A stretch of DNA of 64,000 bases, taken from positions 164,722,652 through 164,786,651 of the forward strand of contig OY757012.1 of assembly GCA_963580285.1 (NCBI GenBank), given 5' to 3'. The position numbers and the translations under genes were made by a program. The stretch's first letter is position 1. Every line of letters begins with the position of its first letter. The notes under the pieces are model-generated. The model did no database searches. It saw only the letters and a program-made list of their open reading frames with translations, and was not told the DNA's origin. The DNA comes from Lucinisca nassula. Taxonomy: Eukaryota; Mollusca; Bivalvia; Lucinida; Lucinidae. Positions 33,401 to 45,156 of the stretch are shown piece after piece.

Positions 33401-34736
33401 ATGACTCGTTCTGCTGCCAGCATGACTGATAAAGTCGTCATCGTCACCCATACAGCTATCGCCGTGACGATGCTGACAACACTGTCCTAGTGCTGTAAGC
33501 ATAACACATGGAGCTGTCATCATGGATCATACAGCTGTCTCTGTGGTTCTTACAACAATCACCATGACTCATACTGCTGTCGCTATTTCTACAGTAAAGT
33601 AATTATCATGCCCCATTCAGCTGTTACCATGACTAACACAATGTCTTGGATATCATAATTTCACATACAGCTGCCACCAATACTTATTCTGTTTTCAACA
33701 GTTATAGCTTCTATAGCCATCAGCATGGAATATGCAGCTGTATCCATTGGTCATACATCACCTTAAAGGCTGTCACAATGACTCAAACAGCTTTCTTTAC
33801 GATTTCTATAGCTCTTACAATCACTACTCCAGGTGTCAGCATGAATCTTACGAAGGTAACCATGACACCTTGTCACAATGACTCATACAGTTACCACCAT
33901 GACTCGCATCCCTTCCACTAAGACTTATATAGCTTTCATCGTATCTAATACAGCAATCACTATAACTAATACAGCTGTCACGACGACTCATAGCATAATT
34001 CATACGGCAATCACGATAACTCGTACAGCTATCAACACGACACAAACAGCTATTACAATAACTCATAGAGCTATTTCCCTGACTCGGATATCTCTCAGCA
34101 CGACCTTTAAAGCTTTCACCAGGACACCTATAGCTACCACCTTTACTCATTCAGGTGTTACTTTGACTTTTTAGCTATCGCAAACACCTATGCGGCTGTA
34201 ACCATTACCAATACAGCTGTTAACATCACATATACAGCTGTCACCATGACTCACTAATCTATCATGATGACTACTGCTACGAGTGTCAGTATAACTACTA
34301 CAGCTATCAATATGACTAATGCATCTTTAAAAATGGCTCATACGATCGTCATCATGGCTTATATAGCTATCGCCAATGCTTACAGCTTCCACAGTGACTC
34401 TTACAACTGTCACCATAATTCATGCAGCTCTAAACGTGATCCCCACAGCTATCACCATGGCGAATGCAGCTGTCACCACAGCTCATATAGCTATCTCAAT
34501 GACTCATAGAGCCACCAGTCTGTGCTCATACAGCTTAAAGCATCGCTCATATTGCTGTCGGCAGGGTTCATACAGCAAACACTATGTCTAATACAGCTGT
34601 AACAATGAACCAGATGACTACGCCTAAAGCTGTCTTCATGCCTCATACAGCTGTCAGGATGACTCGAACGGCTGTCACAGTCACTCATTCATTGACCACC
34701 ATGGCCCATAAAGCTATCATAATGACTAATACAGCA

Positions 34737-35040
34737 AGCTCACGCCCATCGGGACTTTGAGAAATAAATCGGTATGCAAAGTGATTCCACGCAGAGCTGA
34801 AACCGACCGCACGTGAGTACTGGTATGCAGCATAGGTCTAAGCCTGTTCAGGCAAAACGGTGCGAGTCGGACCGTCCATGCATATAAACATTTTGATTAC
34901 ATAGGGCGACAGGGCTTGGGATTTCATTTCATCTCAATGTCGGGTAAAAGTCCCACAAAATTGAAAGCAACGTTTCGAAAATGACCTAAATAGTGTTGAC
35001 AGGGACTTTAAACCTCTATTCAAACAAACAAACAAACAAA
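34737..35040 (+). mobile_element. SINE family M in the minisatellite
   Basis: Head 'cacgcccatcgggactttgag', then 'tccacgcagagctgaaaccg', 'taggtctaagcctg', 'gggcttgggatttcatttcatc', 'atgtcgggtaaaagtccc' and the tail 'gttgacagggactttaaacc' with CAAACAAACAAACAAA. The array resumes on both sides. Confidence 0.85.
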
Positions 35041-37130
35041 AGACTAATAGAGCTATCTCAATCACTCAAACAGCTATCACCATGAGGGTTGTAGCTATTA
35101 CCATAACTCATACAGCAATAAAGATGACTCATACAGCTGTCACCAGGACTCACATAGCTATCACCACGACTTCTATAACTATCACCATGAATTATACAGC
35201 TACCGCCATGATTCATACAGATATATTTATTCACATACAGCTGTCACCACGACACACAGCGCTTTCAATAGCCATATCTCCAAAACGGTCACAAAGAACC
35301 ATGCAGCTGAAACCAATCGCTCATACAGCTGTCCATATCAACATGACACACAGCTTTCCTCACGACTCCTACAGCTGTCACCATGACTTCTTCAGATGTC
35401 ATCATGTCTCATACAGCGATCCCCATGACACTTACAGCTGCCATCATGACGCATACAGCTGCCGGCACGACTTCTACACGAATCATACGGCGCCCAAAAT
35501 GACTCGGATATCTTAATTTCATATACAGCTGCCATAAAGACTTCTTCCTTTTCAACAGTTGTATCTCCTGTAGCTATAAATTATGCAGCTGTAACCATTG
35601 TTCATGTAGCTATCAACATCGCTTATAAGGCTGTCAATATGACTCACACGGCTTTCTTTATGACTTCTACAGCTGACACTATGACTACTTCAGTTGACAC
35701 CATGACTCTAACAATGGTACCCATGACACCTATAGCTGTCGCCATGACTCAAACAGCTGTCAACGTTGCCCGCATCCCTCTCACTAAGACTGATATAGCT
35801 TTTATCGTGTCTAATTCAGCGATCACTATAACTTATACAGTTGACACGACGAGTCATATCATGACTAGTACAGCCATCACGATGACTCATACAGCTGTCA
35901 ACACGCCACTACGACACATGCAGCTATTACCATAACTCATACAGCTTTTACCATGACTCCGATATATATTAGCACGCCTTTTAAGCTTTCACCAAGACAC
36001 ATACAGATATCGCAATTACACATTCAGATGTCACCTTGACTTGTATAGCTATTGTTATGACCCATTACCAATTCAGCTGTTAACATCACACATACCATGA
36101 CTCACAAATCTGTCATCATGGCAACTGCTGCTTTCAGTATGACTACTACAGCTGTCAATACATCTTCAAAATGGCTCATACGGCTGCCATCATGGCTTTT
36201 ACAGCTATCACATAACAACAGCTTTCACCGTGACACTTAGAACTGTTACTATAATTCATGCAGCTCTCATCTTGATCACTACAGCTGTCACCATGATGAA
36301 TACAGCTGCCATCTTAGTTCATGCAGCTATCTCCGTTACTCATACAGCCATCACTCCGTGCTCATACAGCTATGAGAATCGCTCATATTGCTTTCGTCAG
36401 GGGCCATAAAGCTTACACAGCTGTAACAATGAACCACATGACTATGCCAAAAGCTGTCTTCATGCCTCATACAGCTATCAGCATGAATCAAACAGCTGTC
36501 GAAGTGACCACTATGACCAATATAGCTATCACTATGACTAATACAGCAAGCCCCGTAAACCTCTATTCAAATAAACAAAGGGAAGACAAATACAGCTATC
36601 ACAATTACTCGTACATATATCACTTTGATTCTTGTAGCTATTTCCATAACGCATACAGCTATTAAGATGACTCATACAGCTTTCACCGTGACTCACACAG
36701 CTATCACCACGACTTCTATCACTATCACCATGATTCATACAGCTACCAACATGACTCATACAGATATCTTAATTTCAAACACAGCTGTCACCAAGACCCA
36801 TAACACTTTCATCAGCCATATTATCTAATGTACTGTCACTATGATTTGTGCAGCTGCAACCATTGTTCATACAGCTGTCCATATCAACATGACTCACACA
36901 GCTGTCCTCACGACTCCTACAGCTGTCACCATAACTGCTTCAGATGCCATTATGTCTCACACAGCGGTTGCCATGGCATATACAGCTGTCATCATGACGC
37001 ATACAGCTATCAACATGACTCGCATAAGTCTTCACAGTTGCTCACACAACTGTCAACATGACTAATACAGCTAGCCCCATGACTTACAATGCTATCATCA
37101 TGACTCATTGAGCTGTGACCACCATTAAAG

Positions 37131-37690
37131 CCTCCGCGGGTGTAGTGGTTAAACTACTCGTCTTTGAAACCATGTATCTTGGGGGTTCGATTTGAGCAGA
37201 TAATGTTATCGTAGTGCAGATTATATTTTCCTTTCCTTTATGCTATACGCCTTGCAAACTATATTGCTGTGTATGAAGATACTCAATAAAACCGAGTCTC
37301 CGATTTTCGTTCTCTATGTGTTCTTTGTTTCCAAAGGCAACCTTTACCTCACTGCAGCTGTTGTTAAGTGCCGTGTGGCGGCCGTAAAAGTCTCCCTGTG
37401 CTTCATCATAGGGCAGATTATATTTTCTTTTCCTCTGGGATCATTGAGCCTATATGTTTACTTTGAAAATCGAATATCGCTTAAGCCGGTGCTAGGCATA
37501 TGCAGCCTTGCAAACTATATTGCTGTGTATGAAGAGCCTCAATAAAACCGAGTCTCCAATTTTCGTTCTTGTATGTGTTCTTTGTTTCCAAAGGCAACCG
37601 TTTAGCTTTTTATTCTCCAGACTTTTGGATAAGTCTTTAAACTGAGGTCCACTTTCTATATGATCTTAGTTGTTGGTGGGACGAAACATG
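37131..37690 (+). mobile_element. tRNA-headed SINE (family C) split by a repeat of about 415 bp
   Basis: The head is 37131-37195 (GCCTCCGCGGGTGTAGTGG, GGGGTTCGATT) and the tail 37617-37690 ('cagacttttggataagtc', 'gatcttagttgttggtggg'). Between them 37196-37610 holds two partial copies, about 254 bp apart, of a repeat with 'ttgcaaactatattgctgtg', 'aataaaaccgagtctcc' and 'ttctttgtttccaaaggcaacc'. The first copy includes the 'gtgccgtgtggcggccgtaaaa' module. Confidence 0.7.
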
Positions 37691-38425
37691 CCCCAGCACG
37701 CATGCACGCACACACACAAACACGCACACAAAGCTGTCACCATGACTTACATGTATACTGCTTCCACCATGACGACTACAGCTATCACTACGACTGATAA
37801 ATGTACGTATCACTACCACAGGGACACATTCATTTATTACCATGGCTCTTATAGCTATTACTAGGACTTAAACAGCTTCCACCATGACTCCTAAAGCTAT
37901 TACCATTACTCATACTGATATTACTGTGACTAATACAGCAATCACCACGACTCACACTGCTAGCACATTGACGACTAAAGTTATCACCATGATTCATACA
38001 GCTGCCACTATGATTCATACAGCTGTCCCTATGACGTATAAAGCTGCCAGAAGACCAATACAGTTGTCACAATGACTCTTTCAGCTCCTGTCATAATTCA
38101 GAGGTTGGTGCTATTGTTATGACTATACTACTGCTGTCACCATGACTCCTTCATGGGCCAGTCTGGCTTATACCACCATGACTCATACAGCTGTCCCTAT
38201 GACGTATAAAGCTGCCACAAGACCTATACAGTTGTCACAGTGACTCTTACAGCTGCTGTCATAATTCAGAGGTCGCTGCTATCGCTATGACTACACTATA
38301 GCTGTCACCATTACTCCTTCATCGGCCACTCTGGCTCATATCACCATGACTCATACTGCTGTCCCTATGGTGTATAAAGCTGCCACAAGACCCATACAAT
38401 TGTCACAATGACTCTTACAGCTGCT

Positions 38426-39950
38426 AAGCCCCGCCCATAGGGGCTTAAAGAAATATATGGGCTGCATGATGCTTCCACGCAGAGCTGAATCCGCCTCCAC
38501 ACTAGTACTGGTAAACCGCTTAGAGGATCTAAGCCTGTCCAGGAACCGCGGTGCGAGGCGGACCGTCCATGCTAATAAACCATATTGGTTTAATTGGGCG
38601 ACAGGGCTTGAGATGTCATTTCATCTCAATGTCGGGTAAAAGTCCCACAAAATTGGAAGCTACGTCTCCAAAATGACCTTTAGAGTGTTGACGGGGATTT
38701 ATTAAATATTGATAATACCTATTTTGATGGTTTGATCAGTCAGATTTACCCCCTAGAACTTCAGTTAAATAAAGCAAATTCTTCTGATACCGAGGCCCCG
38801 TTTTTGGATTTACATCTATCTATTGTAGATGGATTTGTTTCGTGCAAAATTTATGATAAACGCGATGACTTTGATTTTGAGATTGTAAATTTTCCTTTTT
38901 TGGATGGTGATGTTCCTCGTGCGCCATCCTATGGCGTTTATATTTCGCAATTAATTCGATTTGCTAGAGTGTGTAGTCATGTAACTGACTTCAACACTCG
39001 TAATAAATTATTAACGGCTAAACTTCTTAATCAGGGTTATCGGTACCATAAACTACGCAAAACCTTTTCAAAATTTTATAGACGCCATTCTGATTTAATT
39101 TCAAAATTCAATATTGGACTTAAATCTCTTCTGCAACAAGGTCTATCGGAACCCGAATTTTATGGTGACTTAGTATATAAATTCAGAAAAATATATAACC
39201 GCAATGACTTCAGCACCCAATTTCGTAAAATCATTCTTCGATATAAAAAGATTGGGTACAACATGGATATTATACGACAGACTGCATGCATGGTAGTTAA
39301 CCCAATCACGGTTGGCAACTTTGCTTCCCTCTTTAATTGCACGCCGGTGGGTCAGGCCTCAGATTCTATGACGGCTCCAACGTAAAGGCTTATTGAAAAT
39401 TAAAGAGATAATGTTGGTTGGTGCTTGATGCTCTGTCTCTGGTCGGGCTCATTGGAGTCTAACTGTTGGTTTTCTTTTGCTCCAGCATTTCAGTGGTTTC
39501 TTGCTGTCGAGTCCTCACCGTTGTCTCACCTCTGTGGTTCTTTGATTTCTGTGTTCACGGAGATGTTGCACTGATGAGTTAGGAGGCCTTCATGCGGACT
39601 GAACAAATTATTTGTCTAAATCGCGACGGAAGTAAGGGCGAGGATTGTGGCCACGTAAAATCGATTTAAGCCCCCCAGTGGAAATCTTCCACTGACCGTT
39701 CCAAGGCGGCTCTTCTGTGGCGATTTATTTATGTTGTTGTTTGTTACTTACTGTGTGTATCACTTGTGTCTTTTAATTTTGGATGGCCATATGGCCATTT
39801 TGTGGGAAAGTAACTGTTCATATGGCCTTCCTTTGTTTAGGTTTCCATTATGGTCTGGTCGCTTAATGTTTGTGTTTCTTTCCCTTTGGTGTCTTTTATG
39901 GATGAAGTAAGTTAATTGTATCAATTCCTGATCTTTGTTTTACTTCTACT
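38426..39950 (+). mobile_element. Fused SINE-M / RT retroelement insertion with 11-bp target duplication
   Basis: The whole 1525-bp block is flanked by TTACAGCTGCT at 38415-38425 and 39951-39961. Its left part (38426-38695) is SINE family M, which stops within its tail at GTTGACGGGGA. The right part is the 3' end of an RT retroelement in the same direction. The paralogous array at about 49120-49140 reads straight through this point with no insertion. A single insertion event of a fused transcript explains this best. Confidence 0.85.
38696..39385 (+). pseudogene. C-terminal part of a reverse transcriptase (Penelope-like), 5'-truncated
   Basis: The frame is open from the SINE junction: DLLNIDNTYFDG is what follows the YxDD active site in this RT clade. 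Then comes FLDLHLSI (near 38800), KIYDKRDDFDFEIVNFPFLD, a YGVYISQLIRFARV block and the basic segment YHKLRKTFSKFYRRH. It ends with CTPVGQASDSMTAPT and a stop. The palm catalytic aspartates and everything N-terminal are missing, so it cannot be active. An in-frame TTG at 38732 can look like a start but is internal. No nuclease domain follows the stop. The 3' untranslated region runs to about 39950. This clade is common in invertebrate genomes, and its placement with Penelope-like elements is my inference. Confidence 0.7.
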
Positions 39951-39956
39951 TTACAG

Positions 39957-40860
39957 CTGCTGTCATAATTCAGAGGTTGCTGCTATCGCTATGTCTACAC
40001 TATAGTTGTCACCATGACTCCTTCATCGGCAACACTGGCTCATATCACCACTTGCAGATGTCACTATGGTTCATAAAGCTATCATAGACTCATAGAGCTA
40101 TCATCATGTCGCCTTAAGCTGTCACCATGGCTAATAAACTATCATCCTGATTCACACACCTTTCATCATGACTCACACAGTTATAAGCATGGCTCATATA
40201 GCTTTCACCATAGGTCGTACAAGTATCACTATGACTATCCCCAAGAATCACATAGCCCAGATAATCCTGCACACTACGATTTTCTGTTCCATGTTGTAGT
40301 ACTTGCTTCCAAAAGATTATCCCTTATATATGACATTTAAACTTCACCACAGCTGGTGTTTAGGGAATGTGTGGCGGCTGTCAAAAGTCTCCCTGCCCTT
40401 CGGCATAGTTTGGGTTATATGTTCTAGTCCTTTTCGATCATTGATTCCACTGCTTAAATTTTAGAATATTTGAGGGTCACTGGCTAGGCCTTAATGCGGA
40501 AACTAGCTAGTCCGTCCCATAAAAACTTGTACACTACGGTTTTCGGTACCGTATTGAGCCCTTGGTTGCTTTCAAAGGATTACCCATTATATAAAACATC
40601 ATACAGTTATTAACCATGTATCAAATGGCTATCACCATGTCACCCGCAGCTGACTTCCTGACTCATACAGCTATCATCATGATTCATTTAGCTGTCATCA
40701 TGACTCATTCAGCTATCCCCAGAAATCATATTGCTATCACTGTTACGCCTGTATTACCTTGGCACATACAACTATCACCATGACTCATACAGCTGTCACC
40801 ATGACTAATACAGCTACCACAAATACTCCTGCAGCTGTCAAGATTATTCTTCAATGATTC
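39957..40860. repeat. 21-bp minisatellite continuing, duplicated at 49124-50330
   Basis: Array units resume at CAGCTGCTGTCATAATTC. The order of diverged units, the array sequence ending in TATCCC(C/T)AAGAATCACATA and the next repeat match 49124-49455 and 49790-50330. Confidence 0.85.
40262..40600 (+). repeat. Dispersed repeat with the GTGTGGCGGC module (family K)
   Basis: Contains 'cacactacgattttctgttcc', 'ttccaaaagattatccctt', 'cttcaccacagctggtgttta', GAATGTGTGGCGGCTGTC and 'agtctccctgcccttcgg'. Other copies: 37237-37599, 49440-50055, and inside the tandem at 57343-58380. Unclassified. Confidence 0.7.
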
Positions 40861-40879
40861 ACATTCTGTCTCATGAATG

Positions 40880-41440
40880 AATCAGTGAAATTTGTTCAAA
40901 CTTGGGACAATATATCATTGTGACCGACCTTAGATTTGATTAGTTTTTGATGACCTTGACCTTATTTCTAAGGTCAAAGGTCCCGAAAACTATCAATTTT
41001 GGCTTATCTGCACCGGTGTCTTGAATGAATAGCTGACATTTGGCCAGACTTTCTAGAACATTATTTGTACAATATGTCATTGTAACCTACCAAAGATTTG
41101 GTTTGCTTTTGGTGACCTTGACCTTTTTTTCAAGGTCACAGGCCCTCCAAAACTGTAAATTTTAGGTCAGAAATGGATTACCAGCGCCCTTACACATGAG
41201 CGAATTGTGATATACTTTTATCTACTCTGTAAACAGTAGATATTTACCGTAAACTTCGCATAAATGTTACGCACCATGAGTGGGTCTACAGAAAATAGGA
41301 TTTTTTTTGTAATTCTGGTTTACTTCCTTTCGGAAATATGGCCCTTTGAACATTGAAAATAGTCACCTTATTCGTGTATTAATGTCAACTTTATTAAGGG
41401 AAAGACTAATGCACCTTCACTTTGAATTCATTTTGACAGT
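40880..41440. repeat. Two tandem units of about 180 bp, then unique sequence
   Basis: 'tgaatgaatcagtgaaatttg...gaccttgaccttatttctaaggtca' at 40890 recurs near 41025 ('tgaatgaatagctgacatttg...gaccttgacctttttttcaaggtca'). The aspect is of a pearl-like array fragment. Nothing was recognised from 41200 to 41440. Confidence 0.6.
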
Positions 41441-41446
41441 GTTTAT

Positions 41447-41720
41447 GGCCGCCCAACGGGGCTTGAAGAAATAGATGGGCTGCATGATGCTTCCAGAGCT
41501 GAAATCGACCACACATGAGTACTTGTAAACCGCTTAGAGGATCTAAGCCTGCCCAGGCAAGGCGGGGCGAGTGGACCCATCCAAGGTTATAAACCCTATG
41601 GGTTTCATTGAGAAGTCATTTCATTTCAGTTTTGGGTAAAAGTCCCACAGAATTGGAAGCAACTTCTCGAGAATGACCTATACAGTGTTGACGGGGATGC
41701 TTAACCTCAGATCAAACACA
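41447..41720 (+). mobile_element. SINE family M
   Basis: Diverged plus-strand copy: 'ccgcccaacggggcttgaag', 'atgggctgcatgatgcttcc', 'gcttagaggatctaagcctg', 'tttgggtaaaagtcccac' and the tail 'gttgacggggatgcttaacc'. Confidence 0.8.
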
Positions 41721-41807
41721 AAGTGTTATGGCACTTGCTTGATGAAAATTAGTGGCAAGGCATAATGCATTGCTTTTATTTTTCTAATGGCATACTGTAC
41801 TTTTTTT

Positions 41808-42100
41808 TTATTTGAGGTTTATCATCCCCATCAACATTGTAAAGGTCATTGTTGGAGATGTTGCTTCTAGTTTTGTGGGACTTTTACCAGACATTGAGAT
41901 GAAATGACATCTCAGGCCCTGCCACCCAATGAAACCAATATAGTTTATATGTATGACGGGCCCAACTCGCACCACTTTTTCCTGGTCAGGCTAAGAACCT
42001 CTAAGCAGTTTACCAGTACTCATGTGCGGTCTGTTTCAGCTCTGCGTGTAAGGATCATGAAGCCCAGTCTATTTCTTCAAGCCCCCATGTGTTGGGGCCA
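41808..42100 (-). mobile_element. SINE family M, inverted neighbour
   Basis: Minus-strand copy starting at the tail 'tttgaggtttatcatcccca', then 'gggacttttaccagacattg', 'cacccaatgaaaccaata', 'aagaacctctaagcagttt' and 'atttcttcaagcccccatg'. It faces the copy at 41447-41720 across about 90 bp. Confidence 0.8.
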
Positions 42101-42167
42101 GTATACATTTTGATTGTTTTCATACAGCATGCCTTTTTGATCTAATTTGTATAATTTCTACATTTAG

Positions 42168-42214
42168 GCATGATATAGTGAAGCTGGAGACTAAAGATCG
42201 CTGCCATGAGGAAG
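42168..42214 (+). CDS. Possible internal exon of an unrecognised gene
   Basis: A 47-base stretch has a pyrimidine-leaning acceptor (TATAATTTCTACATTTAG) directly before it and GAAG|GTACAG after it. Only one of three frames is open: (xx)G-CAT-GAT..., giving HDIVKLETKDRCHEE. That would be intron phase 2 in and phase 1 out. It sits in an apparently unique patch between repeats. The peptide fits no family I can name and the exon is very short, so chance is a real alternative. The best partner in the window is 53495-53549, whose matching phase-1 frame would end after about nine residues. Confidence 0.25.
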
Positions 42215-42653
42215 GTACAGTACAATATTTGAGAAACCAAAGGAATTTTGTAAGAACATTTTTTACACGAAATTAGGAAAGCTTTGAGTGAGTTGACTTA
42301 TGATTACAGTTTGCCAATTAGACGTGTGCCATTAATTGTTGTAGTCTCAAATATGTTATGCTATCCAATTGATAGGAGTTGTTTAGATGATTCCATTTAA
42401 ATGCCAGTTAAAGTTAATGGGGCTTGGCCAGAAAATATGCCAAAATAGGATTTGTTCAGCCGTTACATATTTTAGGTGAAGCTTTAGACCTATGCTATAA
42501 AATAAAAGTGAAGTCATTGATCTGGAATCGATACAATTACCTCACACCTCCCATCATTGACAAGAAAGTGATGTTCCATGTATCATGTACTTGTAATTAC
42601 ATGATTATACTAAGTCGTTAAATACAGGTATAAAATCAGACTAAAGATTTTTT
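42215..42653. other. Mostly unique stretch with a small RT 3' remnant
   Basis: Positions 42505-42570 ('aaagtgaagtcattgatctggaatcgatacaatta...cccatcattgacaagaaag', in parts) resemble the reversed 3' end of the RT retroelement. The rest shows no feature. Confidence 0.45.
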
Positions 42654-45130
42654 GCTCACCAGAGCCGAAGGCTGTGGCAGATCTTATAGATAGGCAGTTG
42701 TCCGTCGTCTGCGTAGTATATCTGGCATCAACACTTACAGACAACATCCCTTCTGAAGCCACTGGTCCGATTGAGATCAGATTGTATCTGTAGCATCCTT
42801 TGGTTGTAGGATTTAAAGTTTATGTTTTTTATGAAATAAGTGTGGTTGCTATAGCAACTTTGAGTTTCCCTATACTTCTGATGGGAAAAATTGCATTAAC
42901 TCCCAAGCTTTTGCAGATATTTTGACAAAACTTATGTTCCTCGTGTAGTCTAGCATGTGCCAACTGATTTTTGGCATAATGCTCCTTTTTAGCTCGCCTG
43001 TACTAAGTACATGGAGAGCTATTGTTGTCACCTCGGTCATCTACGTGCGCGTTTGCATTTGTATTTGTGGGATCCTTCCCGTCACACTGCGTTAAAGTTA
43101 TTCAAATGCTTAAATCTCAACAGCCACTCATATTTGGAGCTTAAGTACCTTGGAGGGTCTTCTGATGTTCAAAGAGAACAGATCGCTGGGTTTATGCCCC
43201 TGAGTGGGCCTAGGGGTCAATCTAGAACACCACTGTAATTCTATGTTTAAAGTTTTTGAAATGCTTATATCTCAACAGTCACTCATCACAAAACATTCAT
43301 ACTTTCAACTTGGATACCTGGGAGTGTTTTCTGAGATTCCAAGGCAACACACCCCTGTGTTCATGCCTGGAAATGGGGATGGGGTGGGGCTAGGGGTCAA
43401 AATCTAGGACACCTTTATAATTTGTTGTATACGTTTCTATTATGCTAACAAGTTTTAGACACAATTGGTTATACATCAGCCAATCAAGTGACATTGGTTC
43501 ACGTGTAAAAGGGTGAGGGAGATGATGACATACATTTCAGGGTCCAGTGATTTTGCCTTATACCTTGAAGACTATTAGTAGGAGAAATGTCAAACCTGGG
43601 ATATTAGTTCCATGTGACTCCATGATTGACCTCAAAATATATCTAGGCCACTGTGACCTATATATTTAATGGTTCAGCGATTTTGCCTATTATCTCGAAT
43701 ACTATTTGATGTAAAAATGTCATACCTGGGTTATTAGTTCCAAGTGACCTGCTGAATGACCTCAAAATATATCTACATCAGTGTGACCTATATGTCATGG
43801 TTCAGTGATTTTGCCTATTATCTTTAATACTATCTGATGGAGAAATGTCATACGTGGATTATTAGTTCCATGTGACCCGATAATTGACCGCAAAATATAT
43901 CTAGGTCATGGTGACATACATTTCATGGTCTAGTGATTTTGCCTATTACTTTTAATATTATTTGATAGAGAAATGTCCAACCAGGGTTATTAGTTCCATG
44001 TGACCCCATTATTGACCGCAAATATATCTAGGTCATTGTGACCTATATTTCATGGTTCAGTGATTCTGCCTATTATCTTGAATACTTTTTGATGGAGAAA
44101 TGTCATACCTGGATTATTATTTCCATGTGACCCGATAATTGACCGCAAAATATATCCAGGTCAGTGTGACCTATATTTCATGGTTCAGTGATTTTGTCTA
44201 TTATCTTCCATGTGACCCCATAATTGAGCTTGAGTTATATCTAGGTAAGTGTGACCTGTGTTTCATGGTTCAGTGATTTTGCCTATTATCTTGAATACGA
44301 TTTGATCGAGAAATGTCTCACCTGGATTATTGGTTCCATGTGACCAGATGATTGACTTAGAAATATATGTAGGTCATTGTGAGCTATTTTCATGGTTCAA
44401 TGATTTTGCCTTATAATCAGACACAATTTAATTCGAAATGTAATATCTGGAATTATGTTCCATGCATCCCAGTTATTGATCTCAGAATATATCTAGGTGA
44501 GTGTGACCTATATTTCATGGTTCAGCAATTTTACCTTATATCTTGAAGGCGCGAAACAGGCGAGCTATGCTGTCATGTGACAGTTCTTGTTATTTTTTGC
44601 CAAACCAAAATGCCCAAAAGAACAACTAAAAAAATCATCTCCCTAGAAACTATATGCTCTATGAGGCTGATGCTCAATGGACATATTCACCATATTTTCC
44701 CTTACAGGTTTAGTGTTTTTCTTTTGTTTTTATTTTTCATGAAATTCTGCTCATTATTTTAGTTGCTATGGCATCTTAGAGGTTACATAGCCTTATAATG
44801 GTGATTATAGAAGAATGGTATTTACTGCCGAGTCTTGCAGATATTTTGACAAAACTTTCATATTAATATCCTTTATGCTGTCATCTATCTGATTTTAGGC
44901 CTAATGGTCACTTTTATTTGTTGCTTGGCTGCCATGGAAACCGAAATGCCAGAAAAAAATACTTAAAAAAACAACAAAACACATCTTCTCAGAAACCATA
45001 TGGGACTGAGACTTTATGGAAATATTTACAGAATTTGCCATATCATGTTTGATATATCTTATGAAATTCGGCTCTTTAGTTTGGTTGTTATGTCAACTTA
45101 GAAGTTCAATAGACTTGTAATGTGGAAAAT
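42654..45130 (+). mobile_element. Pearl-like element split by another array element
   Basis: The head GCTCACCAGAGCCGAAGG and 'ataggcagttgtccgtcg' at 42654 match the head of 2438-4824. The leader 'ggttgctatagcaactttgag' and 'tttgcagatattttgacaaaactt' runs to 42990. A second element follows (42991-44591). Related outer sequence ('gttgctatggcatcttagagg', 'ttgcagatattttgacaaaac') resumes at 44760. Confidence 0.6.
42991..44591 (+). mobile_element. Nested array element with a 127-bp satellite
   Basis: It is bounded by AGCTCGCCTGTACTAAGTAC (42991) and GCGAAACAGGCGAGCTATG (near 44550), which form the terminal pairing AGCTCGCCTGT / ACAGGCGAGCT. The block TTCAGTGATTTTGCC recurs near 43541, 43671, 43798, 43927, 44053, 44180, 44266, 44392 and 44518, that is about every 127 bp with one short unit. 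Units contain 'ttccatgtgacccgataattgacc' and 'atatatctaggtca'. Non-coding. Confidence 0.75.
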
Positions 45131-45156
45131 TGAAAACTGGTACTGACTGCCAAAAT

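Larger units (their letters stand above)
29745..38425. repeat. 21-bp minisatellite with CAGCTG and TGACTCA cores
   Basis: A diverged tandem array whose consensus unit of 21 bp holds ACAGCTGTCA and ATGACTCAT. 21 is a multiple of three and one frame has no stop, so the array yields strings of MTHTAVT-like heptads on the plus strand and MSHGDSC-like heptads on the minus strand. The longest (207 codons, 32141-32764) is a repeat by-product. The array is interrupted by SINEs at 34737-35040 and 37131-37690. Blocks of 1.5-2.4 kb recur. Confidence 0.92.

Noticed and set aside
37240..37545. 101-codon plus-strand ORF (VFFVSKGNLYLTAAVV...)
   Set aside because: It lies in the duplicated family K repeat. 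The paralogous copies at 40.3 and 49.9 kb do not keep the frame open.
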